Source of the DNA: Mycetocola tolaasinivorans
Lineage (GTDB): Bacteria > Actinomycetota > Actinomycetes > Actinomycetales > Microbacteriaceae
Reading direction: 5' to 3'
Assembly (NCBI RefSeq): GCF_003667565.1
Contig: NZ_RCUX01000008.1
Coordinates: 62,001-126,000, forward strand
Length of the DNA stretch: 64,000 nt
Part shown: in pieces, positions 55,497 to 64,000 of the stretch
Position numbering within the stretch: the stretch's first letter is position 1
Layout of the letters: every line of letters begins with the position of its first letter
Translations under genes and position numbers: made by a program
The notes under the pieces: generated by a model
Told to the model about the DNA's origin: nothing
What the model saw: only the letters and a program-made list of their open reading frames with translations
Databases searched by the model: none

Positions 55497-57346
55497 TGTA
55501 CTTCCTCGGCTTTAATCAGGGCCTGGCTAAAGCCGAGAAGGGTGATCTTCTCGGTGCTGTCCTTAGCCGGCACGTAAAACAGTAGCTGTTCCTCATAGGT
55601 CGTCTGCAGCGGCTTCGCCGTTTCGGCCGCACCCAGCAGGGCGGCCACGGCCTCACCGCTCGGCTTGACCTTGGCGTCGGCGTTTGTCGGCGACACCTTC
55701 ACAATATCGTGCAGGCTGACCGCGACGATCGCACCGGAGTCGTTCGTGGCGAGGGCGAGCGGCTTGCCCGTGCCCGCCTCGGTGCGGAACTCCGCGGATG
55801 CGGCCTTGTCCGTGAGGCTCGCGGTGACATCATCGCGGAACTTCTTGATCTGGGTGCGCAGCGAGTCGCCATCGGCGGCAAACTGTGCATAGTACTGGCT
55901 CTGGTCGCCGTTGGTGAGGATGTCACCATAGGCGGCGGCGAGCTGATCCGGCGCCATCGCAAGGAACGCGGAGTCCGCGGGAACCGAGGCGGCACCGATC
56001 GCGGCCGAGGCAACGTCCGGGATGGTGGCCTTCGGCTCCAGCCGGGTTGCGTAGTGCACGACGTAGTTGGCACGCGGGCTGTCCTGCACGAGCATGAGCG
56101 CGGTCGGGGCGAGCTCCTTATCCTCGTTGTCCGCAACCACGGCGAGTACCGTGCGCGGCCACCCATCGGTGGCCTGCGGCAGGGTCAGGCGCAGCGGCGA
56201 TCCGGGGACCGGGGTGACCGGCGCGAGATCGGGCTTGGTCGCCCGAATCTTATAGCTGACCTCACGCTCGGTGAGCGCGGGGCCGGCGAACCGGGTCTTT
56301 GCGAGGTCGAGATTGAGATTCTGGTCGGCGTCGTGGGTGGTCACCGAAATACGCTCGATGATGCGCTCCGCCTGCGGCACCGTGATGACCGGGTTCGGCA
56401 GCGCATCGGCATCGGTGGTGGCACTCGCGCTGGCCGAGGGGGTAGCACCCGCGAGGGGCTCCACCGAAACGGTGTCGCTCTCCGGCGTGGGGTCGGCTCC
56501 ACCCGGCCAGTAGGCGGGAGAACAACCAGACAGGGCGAGCACGGTGACGAGACCCAGCGGGGCGATCACCATGCTGCGCTTGCCGAAGCGACGGCCGGGC
56601 GAAGCCTGACCCTCCGGGCGATACTTACGTACACGCGGCAGCTTCATCGAGCCCTCCTCATCCGGAAGCGGCGCGAGGCTCTTTCGGCGGGGGCCACGAG
56701 ACTTGCGCATGTGGCGAACACCCAGCAGGTAGAGCACAATACCCAGCAGCAGGAACGCGAGGCCCGCGACGATCAGCGGACCGGCCCACGGCGTGCTGTT
56801 ATCGAGCGGCCAGGTGATGCGAATGTTCGACGGTGCCGGGGCAGTGCCATCCGAGGCAATGATGACAGATACGTCTTCGGGCACGGCGATCGTGCTGATC
56901 GCGGCACCCTCCTCGGTCTTTTCGCCGAGCCACATATCCGACCCGGCGGGGTTCGCCCAGGCCGCGGCGCTGACGCCCTCGGGCGGTGTGCTTCCGGGGA
57001 TGTTGTCCTTCACCTCGGGCGTACGAACTTTGGAAACCAGCTCGGTGCCCTGCTTGTTCAGCGACAGCTGGTTATACGGGGACTGCCCGAGCCACGCCTC
57101 GACGTTCGAGGTGCGGCCATAGCCCACGAATACCTTCTCGCCATTATCACTCGACACCGACAGCGACTGCCGGCCCTCGTGGGACGTCAGCACCGAGCCG
57201 CCGATCACGGTGTACGGCTCCGAAGAGGACACCTTGGTTTCGAGCTCAAAGTATGCGGGGCCAAGGAACACGGTTCGCTGCGCGATGCCCAAGACAATGA
57301 GCACCGAGGCGAGTACGAGTGAGGCAATGGCGAAAACAAAACGCAC
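55493..57346 (-). CDS. Conserved actinobacterial membrane protein with a lipobox-like second half
   Basis: A 617-residue protein of unknown function. N-terminal membrane helix (FVFAIASLVLASVLIVLGIA), an extracellular domain (about 25-185), a second helix (GPLIVAGLAFLLLGIVLYLL), a basic/Pro-rich cytoplasmic segment, then a second signal-like helix VIAPLGLVTVLALSGC resembling a lipobox, and a long C-terminal domain (about 330-610). The internal GC motif after a hydrophobic stretch suggests a fusion of a membrane protein and a lipoprotein. Conserved near ybbN in actinobacteria from memory. It is divergent from an AI-2E family transporter. Confidence 0.7.
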   Translation of the reverse strand: MRFVFAIASLVLASVLIVLGIAQRTVFLGPAYFELETKVSSSEPYTVIGGSVLTSHEGRQSLSVSSDNGEKVFVGYGRTSNVEAWLGQSPYNQLSLNKQGTELVSKVRTPEVKDNIPGSTPPEGVSAAAWANPAGSDMWLGEKTEEGAAISTIAVPEDVSVIIASDGTAPAPSNIRITWPLDNSTPWAGPLIVAGLAFLLLGIVLYLLGVRHMRKSRGPRRKSLAPLPDEEGSMKLPRVRKYRPEGQASPGRRFGKRSMVIAPLGLVTVLALSGCSPAYWPGGADPTPESDTVSVEPLAGATPSASASATTDADALPNPVITVPQAERIIERISVTTHDADQNLNLDLAKTRFAGPALTEREVSYKIRATKPDLAPVTPVPGSPLRLTLPQATDGWPRTVLAVVADNEDKELAPTALMLVQDSPRANYVVHYATRLEPKATIPDVASAAIGAASVPADSAFLAMAPDQLAAAYGDILTNGDQSQYYAQFAADGDSLRTQIKKFRDDVTASLTDKAASAEFRTEAGTGKPLALATNDSGAIVAVSLHDIVKVSPTNADAKVKPSGEAVAALLGAAETAKPLQTTYEEQLLFYVPAKDSTEKITLLGFSQALIKAEEVQ

Positions 57347-57573
57347 GGATTTTCTCCTTCTGTGTCACCGCAAATCGGGTTACCAGTCATCATCTTTTGG
57401 GTACGCGGTCACACACACAGACTCCTCAGGATAACCGACCGGGAACTAAACCGCCTAGAAGGGTACGAAAACTCCCAGCGTCTACGCACGGGCGCGCCGG
57501 ACATCGTCCGTACCGAGAACACGCTGCCGGACTAAGCTCGGGTAGAGGATTTACGGGAAAGAAGGGCCATCCG

Positions 57574-58620
57574 GTGCAGATTAAGAACGCGTTCCGGCTC
57601 GGGCTGGTGGGCACGCTCGGCGTTGGCCTCGGTCTTCTCATTTTGATGTCGATCGTCTCCCTCCAGACGATCCTCGTCTACGTCGGTGCGGCGCTGTTCC
57701 TCTCTCTGGGCCTCGATCCCATCGTGGGCTGGCTCGAAAAGAAGCGCTTCCCGCGCTGGACCGCCGTCCTCACCGTTGTCCTGGGTGCACTCGGCGTCAT
57801 CGCCGGGCTCGCCGGCATGGTGGTGCCGATCGTGGTGGAGCAGATCAGCCGATTTATCGCGATGCTGCCGGATATTCAGCGCCAGCTCACCAACACCGAC
57901 ATCGTCGACTACCTTGAAAAGCAGTTCCCTGCACTCAACATCCCGCAGCTGCTCGACCAGGTCTCCAACTTCCTCCTCGCCAACATCTCGAATATCGGCA
58001 GTCAGGCCATTCAGGTGGCCTTCGGATTTGGCACGTTCCTTTTTGGGGCACTGGTCATCACAATTCTCACGGTGTACTTCACCTCATCACTGCCCGCGAT
58101 GAAGCGTGGAATGTACCTGCTCGTGCCCGCAAGTAAGCGCGTGCGCTTTGCCGAGCTCTCGGAGCAGATCACCGACTCGGTGGGTCGCTACGTGATCGGC
58201 CAGATCGCCACCGCCTCGTTCAACGGCGTGTTGTCGTTCATCTTCCTGTCGATCATCGGCGCACCCTTCCCGCAGGTGCTCGCCTTCATCGCCTTCTTCT
58301 TCTCGCTGATTCCGCTGGTGGGTACGCTGAGTGCCGCCGTCGTGATCTCACTCATCTGCCTGATCCCGGGGCTCGGCTCCCCCACCATCGCGCTCATCGC
58401 GGCGATCTACTACCTCATCTACATGCAGGTTGAGGCGTACATCATCTCCCCGCGCATCATGAGCCGTGCGGTCGCGGTTCCCGGCGCGGTGGTCGTCATC
58501 GCCGCACTCAGCGGTGGGGCCCTGCTCGGCCTCCTCGGAGCTCTGATCGCGATCCCGACCGCCGCGGCCATTCAGATGATCGTCAAGCAGGTGCTCATCC
58601 CCCGACAAAACCGGAAGTAG
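57574..58620 (+). CDS. AI-2E family transporter (PF01594)
   Basis: A 348-residue membrane protein with about eight helices. The PF01594 pattern is seen: LFLSLGLDPIVGWLEKKRFP after TM2, a long extracytoplasmic helical stretch (SRFIAMLPDIQRQLTNTDIV), then FFFSLIPLVGTLSAAVVISL and YLIYMQVEAYIISPRIMSRA near the C-terminus. The GTG at 57574 (MQIKNAFRLGL) is preferred because GAAAGAAGGG precedes it; the longer open frame is not conserved-looking. Export of autoinducer-2 or sodium/proton exchange has been proposed for members; the role here is unknown. Confidence 0.86.
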   Translation: MQIKNAFRLGLVGTLGVGLGLLILMSIVSLQTILVYVGAALFLSLGLDPIVGWLEKKRFPRWTAVLTVVLGALGVIAGLAGMVVPIVVEQISRFIAMLPDIQRQLTNTDIVDYLEKQFPALNIPQLLDQVSNFLLANISNIGSQAIQVAFGFGTFLFGALVITILTVYFTSSLPAMKRGMYLLVPASKRVRFAELSEQITDSVGRYVIGQIATASFNGVLSFIFLSIIGAPFPQVLAFIAFFFSLIPLVGTLSAAVVISLICLIPGLGSPTIALIAAIYYLIYMQVEAYIISPRIMSRAVAVPGAVVVIAALSGGALLGLLGALIAIPTAAAIQMIVKQVLIPRQNRK

Positions 58621-58636
58621 CACCCGCTCGTTTGAG

Positions 58637-59365
58637 CTAGGCCTCGGCTTCGTCCCACTCGGTGGGCAGCGGCAGTGCATCCGGGTTGGTGACGCGCACG
58701 ATCTCGTCCAGCACGATCTTGACGTACTTCTCCCCGACCCAGAGGTGCTTGGCACCCTCGATCGGCAGCAGTGTCATCTCCGGCACCGACGCAAATCGTG
58801 CCGCTGCCTCCTCCGGCTGAAGGTAGTCGTCGTGCTCGGGAATGAGCGCGGTGAGCCCTCGGGGGTCGCCGTGCCAGGCGGCCACCTCCTCGGCGCTCGC
58901 GCGGTGTAGCGGCGGGCTCAGCAGGATGGCACCGCGAATCGCATGCTCGCGTCCATACTTGAGTGCCAGCTCGGTGCCAAACGACCAGCCAACCAACCAG
59001 GGGTTCGGGAGCCCCCGCTCGGCCACGAACGCCATCGCCGCGGCCACGTCGAAGCGCTCGCCCTCGCCCTCCTCGAAGTGACCGTCGCTGGTTCCCCGCG
59101 GCGAGGACGTGCCGCGCGTGTTGAAGCGCAGTACGGCAAGGTCCGCGAGCGCAGGCAGCCGCGCCGCGGCCTTTCGCAGGATGTGGGAGTCCATAAACCC
59201 CTGAGCGGTGGGCAGCGGGTGCAGGGTCACGAGCGTTGCGACCGGCGGATGCTCGAGCGGAAGTGCGAGCTCTCCCACCAGCGTCAGGCCGTCACCCGTG
59301 TGCAGGGTGATGTCTTCACGGCGTGCGGGAAGCATCGCTCCGGCACGCACCTCAATCTGAGCCAT
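58637..59365 (-). CDS. Alpha/beta hydrolase
   Basis: A 242-residue hydrolase. The nucleophile elbow is VGWSFGTELAL (GWSFG, Ser about 116), the oxyanion region is LVTLHPLPTAQGFMD, and the C-terminal His is in EGAKHLWVG. The acidic residue is probably the Asp of EHDDYLQPEEA. ATG 59365 follows a typical AGAGA; the open frame extends upstream but is antisense-like. Small soluble hydrolases of this group often act on acyl or lactone substrates; substrate unknown. It is convergent with the AI-2E transporter. Confidence 0.85.
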   Translation of the reverse strand: MAQIEVRAGAMLPARREDITLHTGDGLTLVGELALPLEHPPVATLVTLHPLPTAQGFMDSHILRKAAARLPALADLAVLRFNTRGTSSPRGTSDGHFEEGEGERFDVAAAMAFVAERGLPNPWLVGWSFGTELALKYGREHAIRGAILLSPPLHRASAEEVAAWHGDPRGLTALIPEHDDYLQPEEAAARFASVPEMTLLPIEGAKHLWVGEKYVKIVLDEIVRVTNPDALPLPTEWDEAEA

Positions 59366-59391
59366 ATTTCTCTCCGCTCTCGGGGTAAAAC

Positions 59392-59694
59392 TTAGGCGAT
59401 CTGCCAGCAGTGCGTGTGCCAGTGGCGGCGAGCCTCCAGGCCGGCACGCTCCCCCATCACACTGTCGGTACGCCACACCACAACGTGGGCGACACCGATC
59501 TCGATGTTGAGGTTGCAGCCCGGGCATAGATAGGGCTTGATCGCGCTGCGCGGGGAAACCGGCTGCACCGCATACTCGATGCCTCGACGCGACTCTGAGC
59601 GCTTCAAGCCCACCACCAGGTGGTGCAGGCTGTCATGGTCATGAGCGGGAGGTTTACGTCCCCGCGGCCGATTACTCCGAGGCATGTTGTCCAT
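59392..59694 (-). CDS. Small conserved actinobacterial zinc-binding-like protein
   Basis: A protein of about 100 residues of a conserved actinobacterial family sometimes labelled ATP/GTP-binding protein although no P-loop is present. The basic start MPRSNRPRGRKPPAHDHD, the CPGC motif with EIGVAHVVVWR and the ending RRHWHTHCWQ give a probable metal site (C-x2-C and H-x-H-x2-C). ATG 59694 or 59685 are both possible. It probably shares the mRNA with the hydrolase gene. Function unknown. Confidence 0.72.
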   Translation of the reverse strand: MDNMPRSNRPRGRKPPAHDHDSLHHLVVGLKRSESRRGIEYAVQPVSPRSAIKPYLCPGCNLNIEIGVAHVVVWRTDSVMGERAGLEARRHWHTHCWQIA

Positions 59695-59720
59695 TGTATG
59701 AGGGTGGTGCGCCGGGTACG

Positions 59721-59766
59721 AAAAAGTGGCGAGCCACACGCCAGAATGCGTGCGATCCGCCACTTT
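59721..59766 (-). terminator. Intrinsic terminator of the transglycosylase-like gene
   Basis: On the minus strand AAAGTGGCG pairs with CGCCACTTT and is followed by more T (A-run at 59721-59725 on the plus strand). An inner GCACGC/GCGTGT stem stacks inside. Confidence 0.8.
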
Positions 59767-59789
59767 CGCGTTCGGTGATCGAATCGGGT

Positions 59790-60545
59790 TTAGTACCAGT
59801 TGAATGCCTGCGAGTGAGCCCAGGCACCACATGGCGAGCCATAGCGGCCCGTGATGTAGCCGAGACCCCACTGGATCTGGGTAGCCGGGTTCGTCTGCCA
59901 GTCGGCACCCGCGGAGGCCATCTTGCGACCGGGCAGCGCCTGCGGGATGCCATAGGCACCGCTGGGGTTCGCGGCGTTGTAACGCCAGCCGGACTCCTTG
60001 TTCCACAGCGCAACGAGGCACGCGTACTGGTCCTGACCCCAACCACGCGACATGACGATGTCAAATGCGATGGCCTGGGCGGAACCCGCGTTCGGCGGTG
60101 CGGCCGGCGGAGCCGAGGGGGAACCGCCACCGCTGTTGCCGGTGGTTTTTGTTCCCTTGGTGGACTTGGTGGTGTCCGAGGTGTCGGTGGCGGGCGGCGC
60201 CACGGGAACCTCGATCTTCGGGGTGAGCGCGACGTCAAAGCCGTCACGAGAGAAGTCGTTCGTGTATTCCCCTGTGGCCTCAAGCGCCTGGGTGGCCGAC
60301 GTCAGGACGTCTGCGGACACCGGGGCAAAGGGTGAGGTGTGATAGGGAGACGCAACGGCTCCACCGGAGGGATCAATCACGGTCGTCAGCACAAAGCCCG
60401 CAGACGCGGCGAAGGCAACACAACCAAGAAGGAACCGACCCCGGGAGAAGGGGCGCACCGGGGCCGTACGTCGAGCACGACGTGCGGATGCGGTGGTTAC
60501 GGGAGCGAGGTGTTTTGTCACGATTTGATAAAGCATACGCGGCAA
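59790..60545 (-). CDS. Secreted lytic-transglycosylase-like protein, first of a tandem pair
   Basis: A 251-residue protein with basic N-terminus, a signal/anchor helix FLLGCVAFAASAGFVLTTVI, a Thr/Gly/Pro-rich linker (about 105-150) and a C-terminal lysozyme-like domain: SRGWGQDQYACLVALWNKES, ASAGADWQTNPATQIQWGLG and the ending GSPCGAWAHSQAFNWY. The catalytic Glu is probably in WNKESGW. It acts on peptidoglycan in the cell wall. The neighbouring gene encodes a paralogue with the same final motif. Confidence 0.85.
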   Translation of the reverse strand: MPRMLYQIVTKHLAPVTTASARRARRTAPVRPFSRGRFLLGCVAFAASAGFVLTTVIDPSGGAVASPYHTSPFAPVSADVLTSATQALEATGEYTNDFSRDGFDVALTPKIEVPVAPPATDTSDTTKSTKGTKTTGNSGGGSPSAPPAAPPNAGSAQAIAFDIVMSRGWGQDQYACLVALWNKESGWRYNAANPSGAYGIPQALPGRKMASAGADWQTNPATQIQWGLGYITGRYGSPCGAWAHSQAFNWY

Positions 60546-60605
60546 AATCGATTCTGGCCACCAACGCCACCCCCGAACGGGGGAAATATCACCCCGATCG
60601 AGCGG

Positions 60606-61268
60606 TTAGTACCAGTTTTTCGCCTTCGAGTGCCCCCAGGCACCACACGGCGACCCGTAGCGGCCGGAGATGTAGCCCAGCCCCCACTTAATCTGCGTGG
60701 CGGCGTTGGATTCCCAGTCGGCGCCCGCGGAGGCCATCTTGCGGCCGGGCAGCGCCTGCGGAATGCCATACGCACCGCTGCTGCGGTTTGCCGCGTTGAC
60801 GCGCCAGTTGGATTCCTTCTGCCAGAGTCGCTCGAGACAGATGTACTGCTCGTCTCCCCAACCACGCGATCGCACCATGGAAAGCGCAACCGACTTTGCC
60901 CCGCCGGGATCCGCAACAACCTTGCGACCGGGGGTTTTAGGCTCGTCTGCGGGGGTCTCCGGCTCGTCAACCACGCGTTCGATCATCGCGATCTCGTAGC
61001 CGTGGCGCGAGATCGTATTCTCGTACGTGCCCTCACTCACGAGGCTCTGCCCGGGGTCGGCCTCGGTCGAGACCGCCGTTCCGGCAAGCTGGAAATATGG
61101 AGAGGCCGTCGCGCCGGAGTATGGATCAATGATGCTGACCATCAGGAATCCAGACACCGCGGTAAAGGCAACGGCACCCAGTGCCCGACGCCCGCGGGTT
61201 CGCGAGATCCGCGGCCGGCGCTGCTGCGCCCGATCCCGCGGCTGTGAATTAGCTCGATGTTTACCCAC
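60606..61268 (-). CDS. Secreted lytic-transglycosylase-like protein, second of a tandem pair
   Basis: A 220-residue paralogue of the preceding gene. It has signal/anchor ALGAVAFTAVSGFLMVSIID, a short acidic linker (about 95-115) and the same catalytic domain: SRGWGDEQYICLERLWQKES, ASAGADWESNAATQIKWGLG and GSPCGAWGHSKAKNWY. The two proteins share the motif IDP.SG..ASPY after the anchor, so they arose by duplication. The linker is different, which suggests different placement in the wall. Both are on the minus strand, 60 bases apart. Confidence 0.85.
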   Translation of the reverse strand: MGKHRANSQPRDRAQQRRPRISRTRGRRALGAVAFTAVSGFLMVSIIDPYSGATASPYFQLAGTAVSTEADPGQSLVSEGTYENTISRHGYEIAMIERVVDEPETPADEPKTPGRKVVADPGGAKSVALSMVRSRGWGDEQYICLERLWQKESNWRVNAANRSSGAYGIPQALPGRKMASAGADWESNAATQIKWGLGYISGRYGSPCGAWGHSKAKNWY

Positions 61269-61311
61269 GATTACCCCACCCTAGTCGACGGTCGGCAAAA
61301 AAGCGATGCGC

Positions 61312-61863
61312 TTACCGGACCGCAAGCATGACATTGGTGACCTCGTCGAGGACCAGATCCACCTGTTCCTCGGCATAACCGCCCCGCTCTGCGGAGAACG
61401 TGACCGTGCGCACGCGGTCAAGAGAGAGCGGCAGACCATCCTGAAAATACCCGCGCAGTTCCGCGGCAAAGGCATCCACATCGGCGACCGAATAGCCCTG
61501 AGTCAGTCGGCCGGCACGGCGGAAACGCTCCCCCTCGGGGCGAGCCAGGCGATTGAGGAGCACCTGGGCGGTCTCGCGTACCCGGGTCAGCCAGGCGTCC
61601 TGTCCACTCGCGGACAGTGCCAGTTCGCGCTCACGCAGCGCGAAGGCGTCCTCGAGGCGCTCTAACGCGGCATCAACGTGCCCGGTGGAGTACCCCTTCT
61701 TTACCAGCTTGAACGAGGTGGAACGGATGTCGGCGCTCGACAGCGCCTCCGGACTCCCGGGAGCCGCGTCATAGGCAATCCGGGCGCGCTCGAGGAAGGC
61801 ATCAACGTCGGCGGGACGGTAACCGCGCACACCGCGCTTGTTATCCGGGAACGTGGTGGACAC
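61312..61863 (-). CDS. DivIVA-domain protein
   Basis: A 183-residue protein with two DivIVA-like modules. The first (residues about 1-40) has RGVRGYRPADVDAFLERA, and the second (about 110-180) has GYSVADVDAFAAELRGYF, with a helical segment between. The conserved G-Y-x-x-x-x-V-D-x-F pattern is seen in both. GTG 61863 is chosen because AGGAGG lies six bases upstream; an upstream start at 61887 has no such site. It probably interacts with the membrane or cell-pole machinery. It is upstream of cdsA on the minus strand. Confidence 0.8.
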   Translation of the reverse strand: MSTTFPDNKRGVRGYRPADVDAFLERARIAYDAAPGSPEALSSADIRSTSFKLVKKGYSTGHVDAALERLEDAFALRERELALSASGQDAWLTRVRETAQVLLNRLARPEGERFRRAGRLTQGYSVADVDAFAAELRGYFQDGLPLSLDRVRTVTFSAERGGYAEEQVDLVLDEVTNVMLAVR

Positions 61864-61935
61864 GAGAAACCTCCTGTAAGGCGTCATGGGCCGCGCAGAG
61901 CGACGACCGAACGCGAAAATGGGACGAGACGGAGC

Positions 61936-62949
61936 CTAGGACACCGCGCTTGAGAGCGGACTGAAAATCATGAACAGCGCGAAAGCCAGCGGAGCCGAGG
62001 GCAGCATCGAGTCGATGCGGTCCAGGAACCCGCCGTGCCCCGGCAGCCAGGAGCTCATGTCCTTGATGCCGATGTCACGCTTGATGAGGGACTCGGCGAG
62101 ATCGCCGAACGTCGCCGAAACCACCAGGACGGCACCGAGGATCATGCCCACCCAGAACGGGGTCTCGAGCAGGAAGATCGCCAACAGGATGCCCGCGATC
62201 TGCGCGGCAACCACCGCACCGGCGAGACCCTCCCAGGTCTTCTTGGGGCTAATCTTCGGGGCCATCGGGTGCTTACCGAAGCTCAGGCCACTCGCATACG
62301 CTCCCACATCCACGCAGACGACCACGATGAGGAAGGACAGCGCCCACCACTCTCCGTGGGTCTGGCGAGTGAGCAGCACGGCAAACGCGGCCATGAACGG
62401 CACATACACCTGCACGAGGAAGATCGCGAGCACATCGCGGAGAATTTCCGGTGCCGTGCGGCCGTCGGCCTCGATCATCTGGGCGATCAGGCGCCAGACG
62501 ATGACCACCGCGATCCCGCCGAGGAGCGAACTCCAGATCAGGACCGGATCGGCCACGTAGGCGGCCACGACGATACCCGCGGCCGCGATCACGTTGGGGA
62601 TCGGGTCGACCTTGCGCGGGGTAATCCTCAGCGCCGTCACGAGCTCCAGCGTGGTAAACACCACAAAAGCGAGCGCGAGCAGTGCAAACAGGTCCTTGAT
62701 GACGATGAGGCTGACGAGCAGTGCGCCGCCGAGCCCCAGGCCGATCAGAATCGCAAGAATAAGGTTTCGCCCGGTACGCGCGGCAATGCGCTCGTTAACC
62801 TGATCAATCTGAGCTCGCGTGACCTGAACCTGGCGTTCAATGTCGGCGCGGGTCGCCTTAATCTGGGCGTGCAAAACATCCCGGGACGAGTGGTGCTCCT
62901 CGTTCTCCCCGGATTCGGGCTCGAGCGGGGCGCCCGTGGCCTTAGCCAC
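61936..62949 (-). CDS. cdsA: Phosphatidate cytidylyltransferase
   Basis: A 337-residue CdsA. It converts phosphatidate and CTP to CDP-diacylglycerol for phospholipid synthesis. About eight membrane helices follow a basic/charged N-terminus (residues 1-55). The CDP-DG synthase signature is at the C-terminal region: DMSSWLPGHGGFLDRIDSML, with KISPKKTWEGLAGAVVAAQ before it. It is between divIVA-like and frr, a standard actinobacterial order. Confidence 0.95.
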   Translation of the reverse strand: MAKATGAPLEPESGENEEHHSSRDVLHAQIKATRADIERQVQVTRAQIDQVNERIAARTGRNLILAILIGLGLGGALLVSLIVIKDLFALLALAFVVFTTLELVTALRITPRKVDPIPNVIAAAGIVVAAYVADPVLIWSSLLGGIAVVIVWRLIAQMIEADGRTAPEILRDVLAIFLVQVYVPFMAAFAVLLTRQTHGEWWALSFLIVVVCVDVGAYASGLSFGKHPMAPKISPKKTWEGLAGAVVAAQIAGILLAIFLLETPFWVGMILGAVLVVSATFGDLAESLIKRDIGIKDMSSWLPGHGGFLDRIDSMLPSAPLAFALFMIFSPLSSAVS

Positions 62950-62991
62950 GAGCGCCCTCGCCGGAGTTCATGATCGATTCGGTCAACGGAA

Positions 62992-63546
62992 TCAGATCTC
63001 GAGCAGCTCGGCTTCTTTGCGCTTCAGAGCCTCGTCGATCGCGTCGGTGTGCGACTTGGTGAGGGCCTCAAGCTCCTTCTCACCGCGTGCCACGTCATCC
63101 TCGCCGACCTCGCTCTTCAGCGCGTCGAGCTCTTCCTTGGCCTTGCGACGAATGTTGCGCACGGCAACCTTGGCGTCCTCACCCTTGGTACGAACGAGCT
63201 TCACGTACTCCTTGCGACGCTCTTCCGTGAGCTCGGGCAGGGTAACGCGGATGACGGAACCATCGTTGGTGGGGTTAGCACCGAGGTTCGGGACGTCGCG
63301 AATCGCGTTTTCGATGTCGCGCAGCGCACCCTTGTCGTAGGGAGTCACGACGATGGTGCGTGCCTCGATGTTCTGCATACCGGCCAGCTGGGCCAGCGGG
63401 GTCGGGGTGCCGTAGTAGCTCACGATCACCTTCTGGAACATCTGGGGGTTGGCTCGTCCGGTGCGCACACCGGCAAAATCTTCCTTGGCAACCTCGACGG
63501 CCTTGGCCATACGCGCGCCGGTATCGGTCAGTACTTCCGCGATCAC
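62992..63546 (-). CDS. frr: Ribosome recycling factor
   Basis: A 184-residue RRF, normal length. It separates ribosomal subunits after termination together with EF-G. N-terminal [20 protein letters not shown] and [20 protein letters not shown] match; the C-terminal helices include [19 protein letters not shown]. It is downstream of pyrH and upstream of cdsA. Confidence 0.97.
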   Translation of the reverse strand: MIAEVLTDTGARMAKAVEVAKEDFAGVRTGRANPQMFQKVIVSYYGTPTPLAQLAGMQNIEARTIVVTPYDKGALRDIENAIRDVPNLGANPTNDGSVIRVTLPELTEERRKEYVKLVRTKGEDAKVAVRNIRRKAKEELDALKSEVGEDDVARGEKELEALTKSHTDAIDEALKRKEAELLEI

Positions 63547-63623
63547 GGGGACTCCTTCAAGTTTCTTGGGGCTCGCTACAGTCTACCGGGAACGGTATCT
63601 GAGCGCGGTCGGTTGGGAGGGAA

Positions 63624-64000
63624 CTAGTTGCGAACCAGGGTTCCGATTTCCTCGCCAAGGATGGCGCGGGTCACGTTTCCTGCGGGTTCCATGCCAAAGA
63701 CGCGCATCGGCATGCCGTTGTCCATGCAGAGGCTGAACGAGGTCGAATCGACAACCTTCAGGCCGCGCTGCAGCGCCTCCTGGTAGGTGATCTCCTCGAT
63801 CCGGGTGGCAGTGGGGTCGATGCGGGGGTCGGCGGTGTAGACGCCATCCACACCGTTCTTCGCGACCAGAACAACGTCGGCCTCGATCTCGAGGGCGCGC
63901 TGCGCGGCCACGGTGTCGGTGGAGAAGTAGGGCAGACCGGCTCCGGCACCAAAGATTACGACGCGGCCCTTATCCATGTGACGCTCGGCGCGGCGCGGAA
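63624..64000 (-). CDS. pyrH: UMP kinase (N-terminus outside window)
   Basis: The C-terminal part (about 125 residues) of UMP kinase; the frame runs on past the right edge. The nucleotide-binding core [20 protein letters not shown] and the [11 protein letters not shown] loop, followed by [18 protein letters not shown], identify it. It phosphorylates UMP to UDP. The order pyrH-frr-cdsA is the usual bacterial arrangement. Confidence 0.96.
   Translation of the reverse strand, partial: PRRAERHMDKGRVVIFGAGAGLPYFSTDTVAAQRALEIEADVVLVAKNGVDGVYTADPRIDPTATRIEEITYQEALQRGLKVVDSTSFSLCMDNGMPMRVFGMEPAGNVTRAILGEEIGTLVRN

Overview
This window is a stretch of chromosome from a high-GC actinobacterium, most likely of the family Microbacteriaceae. 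The grounds are the strong G/C bias at third codon positions, frequent GTG starts, ATGA overlaps between consecutive genes, and conserved neighbourhoods: oligoribonuclease next to an SCO4848-type membrane protein, gatCAB, mnmA with a cysteine desulfurase and a YbbN-like co-chaperone, and pyrH-frr-cdsA. This assignment is by recognition, not by a database search. Nearly all of the window is ordinary chromosome; two A+T-richer patches look acquired.

Layout. 1-7510: efflux and regulation. A MarR/MFS pair, an AraC-type regulator with two SMR efflux subunits, a second MarR facing a small membrane operon (DUF6790-like protein plus TMEM175-type channel) across a palindromic operator, and an MFS exporter divergent from a TetR regulator. 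7511-13751: an A+T-richer accessory island ending at the 3' end of tRNA-Arg(TCT). It holds a nuclease-NACHT NTPase, an AbiJ-like abortive infection protein, and at least two genes with broken reading frames. 13752-17470: two tRNAs, orn, a zincin-like protein, a DD-carboxypeptidase homologue without its catalytic residues, and a P-loop kinase. 17463-20520: a thiamine/HMP ECF transporter (YkoEDC type) behind a TPP riboswitch. 20586-29933: an amino-acid ABC transporter with a flavin monooxygenase, two flavoproteins and two paralogous GNAT acetyltransferases, probably one catabolic or sulfur-salvage module. 29979-31259: DNA polymerase IV.

31322-39159: a ROK regulator divergent from an aldolase-superfamily gene and a peptide/opine-type ABC operon with an unusual permease-ATPase fusion, followed by a 7-bp tandem repeat. 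39283-40761: an amino-acid permease. 40762-42577: a small accessory patch with a DUF3800 gene, a compact predicted structured RNA directly behind it, and an unknown helical protein. 42628-50326: gatCAB, an acyl-CoA ligase and ligA. 50565-55496: a sugar porter, mnmA, a cysteine desulfurase and a YbbN-like protein. 55493-58620: a large envelope protein and an AI-2E family transporter. 58637-64000: a hydrolase, a small zinc protein, two tandem secreted lytic-transglycosylase-like proteins, a DivIVA-domain protein, cdsA, frr and the end of pyrH.

Most novel material: the defence island (7873-13593), the DUF3800 gene with its three-way-junction RNA (41054-41800), and the ABC/monooxygenase/acetyltransferase module (21059-29933).
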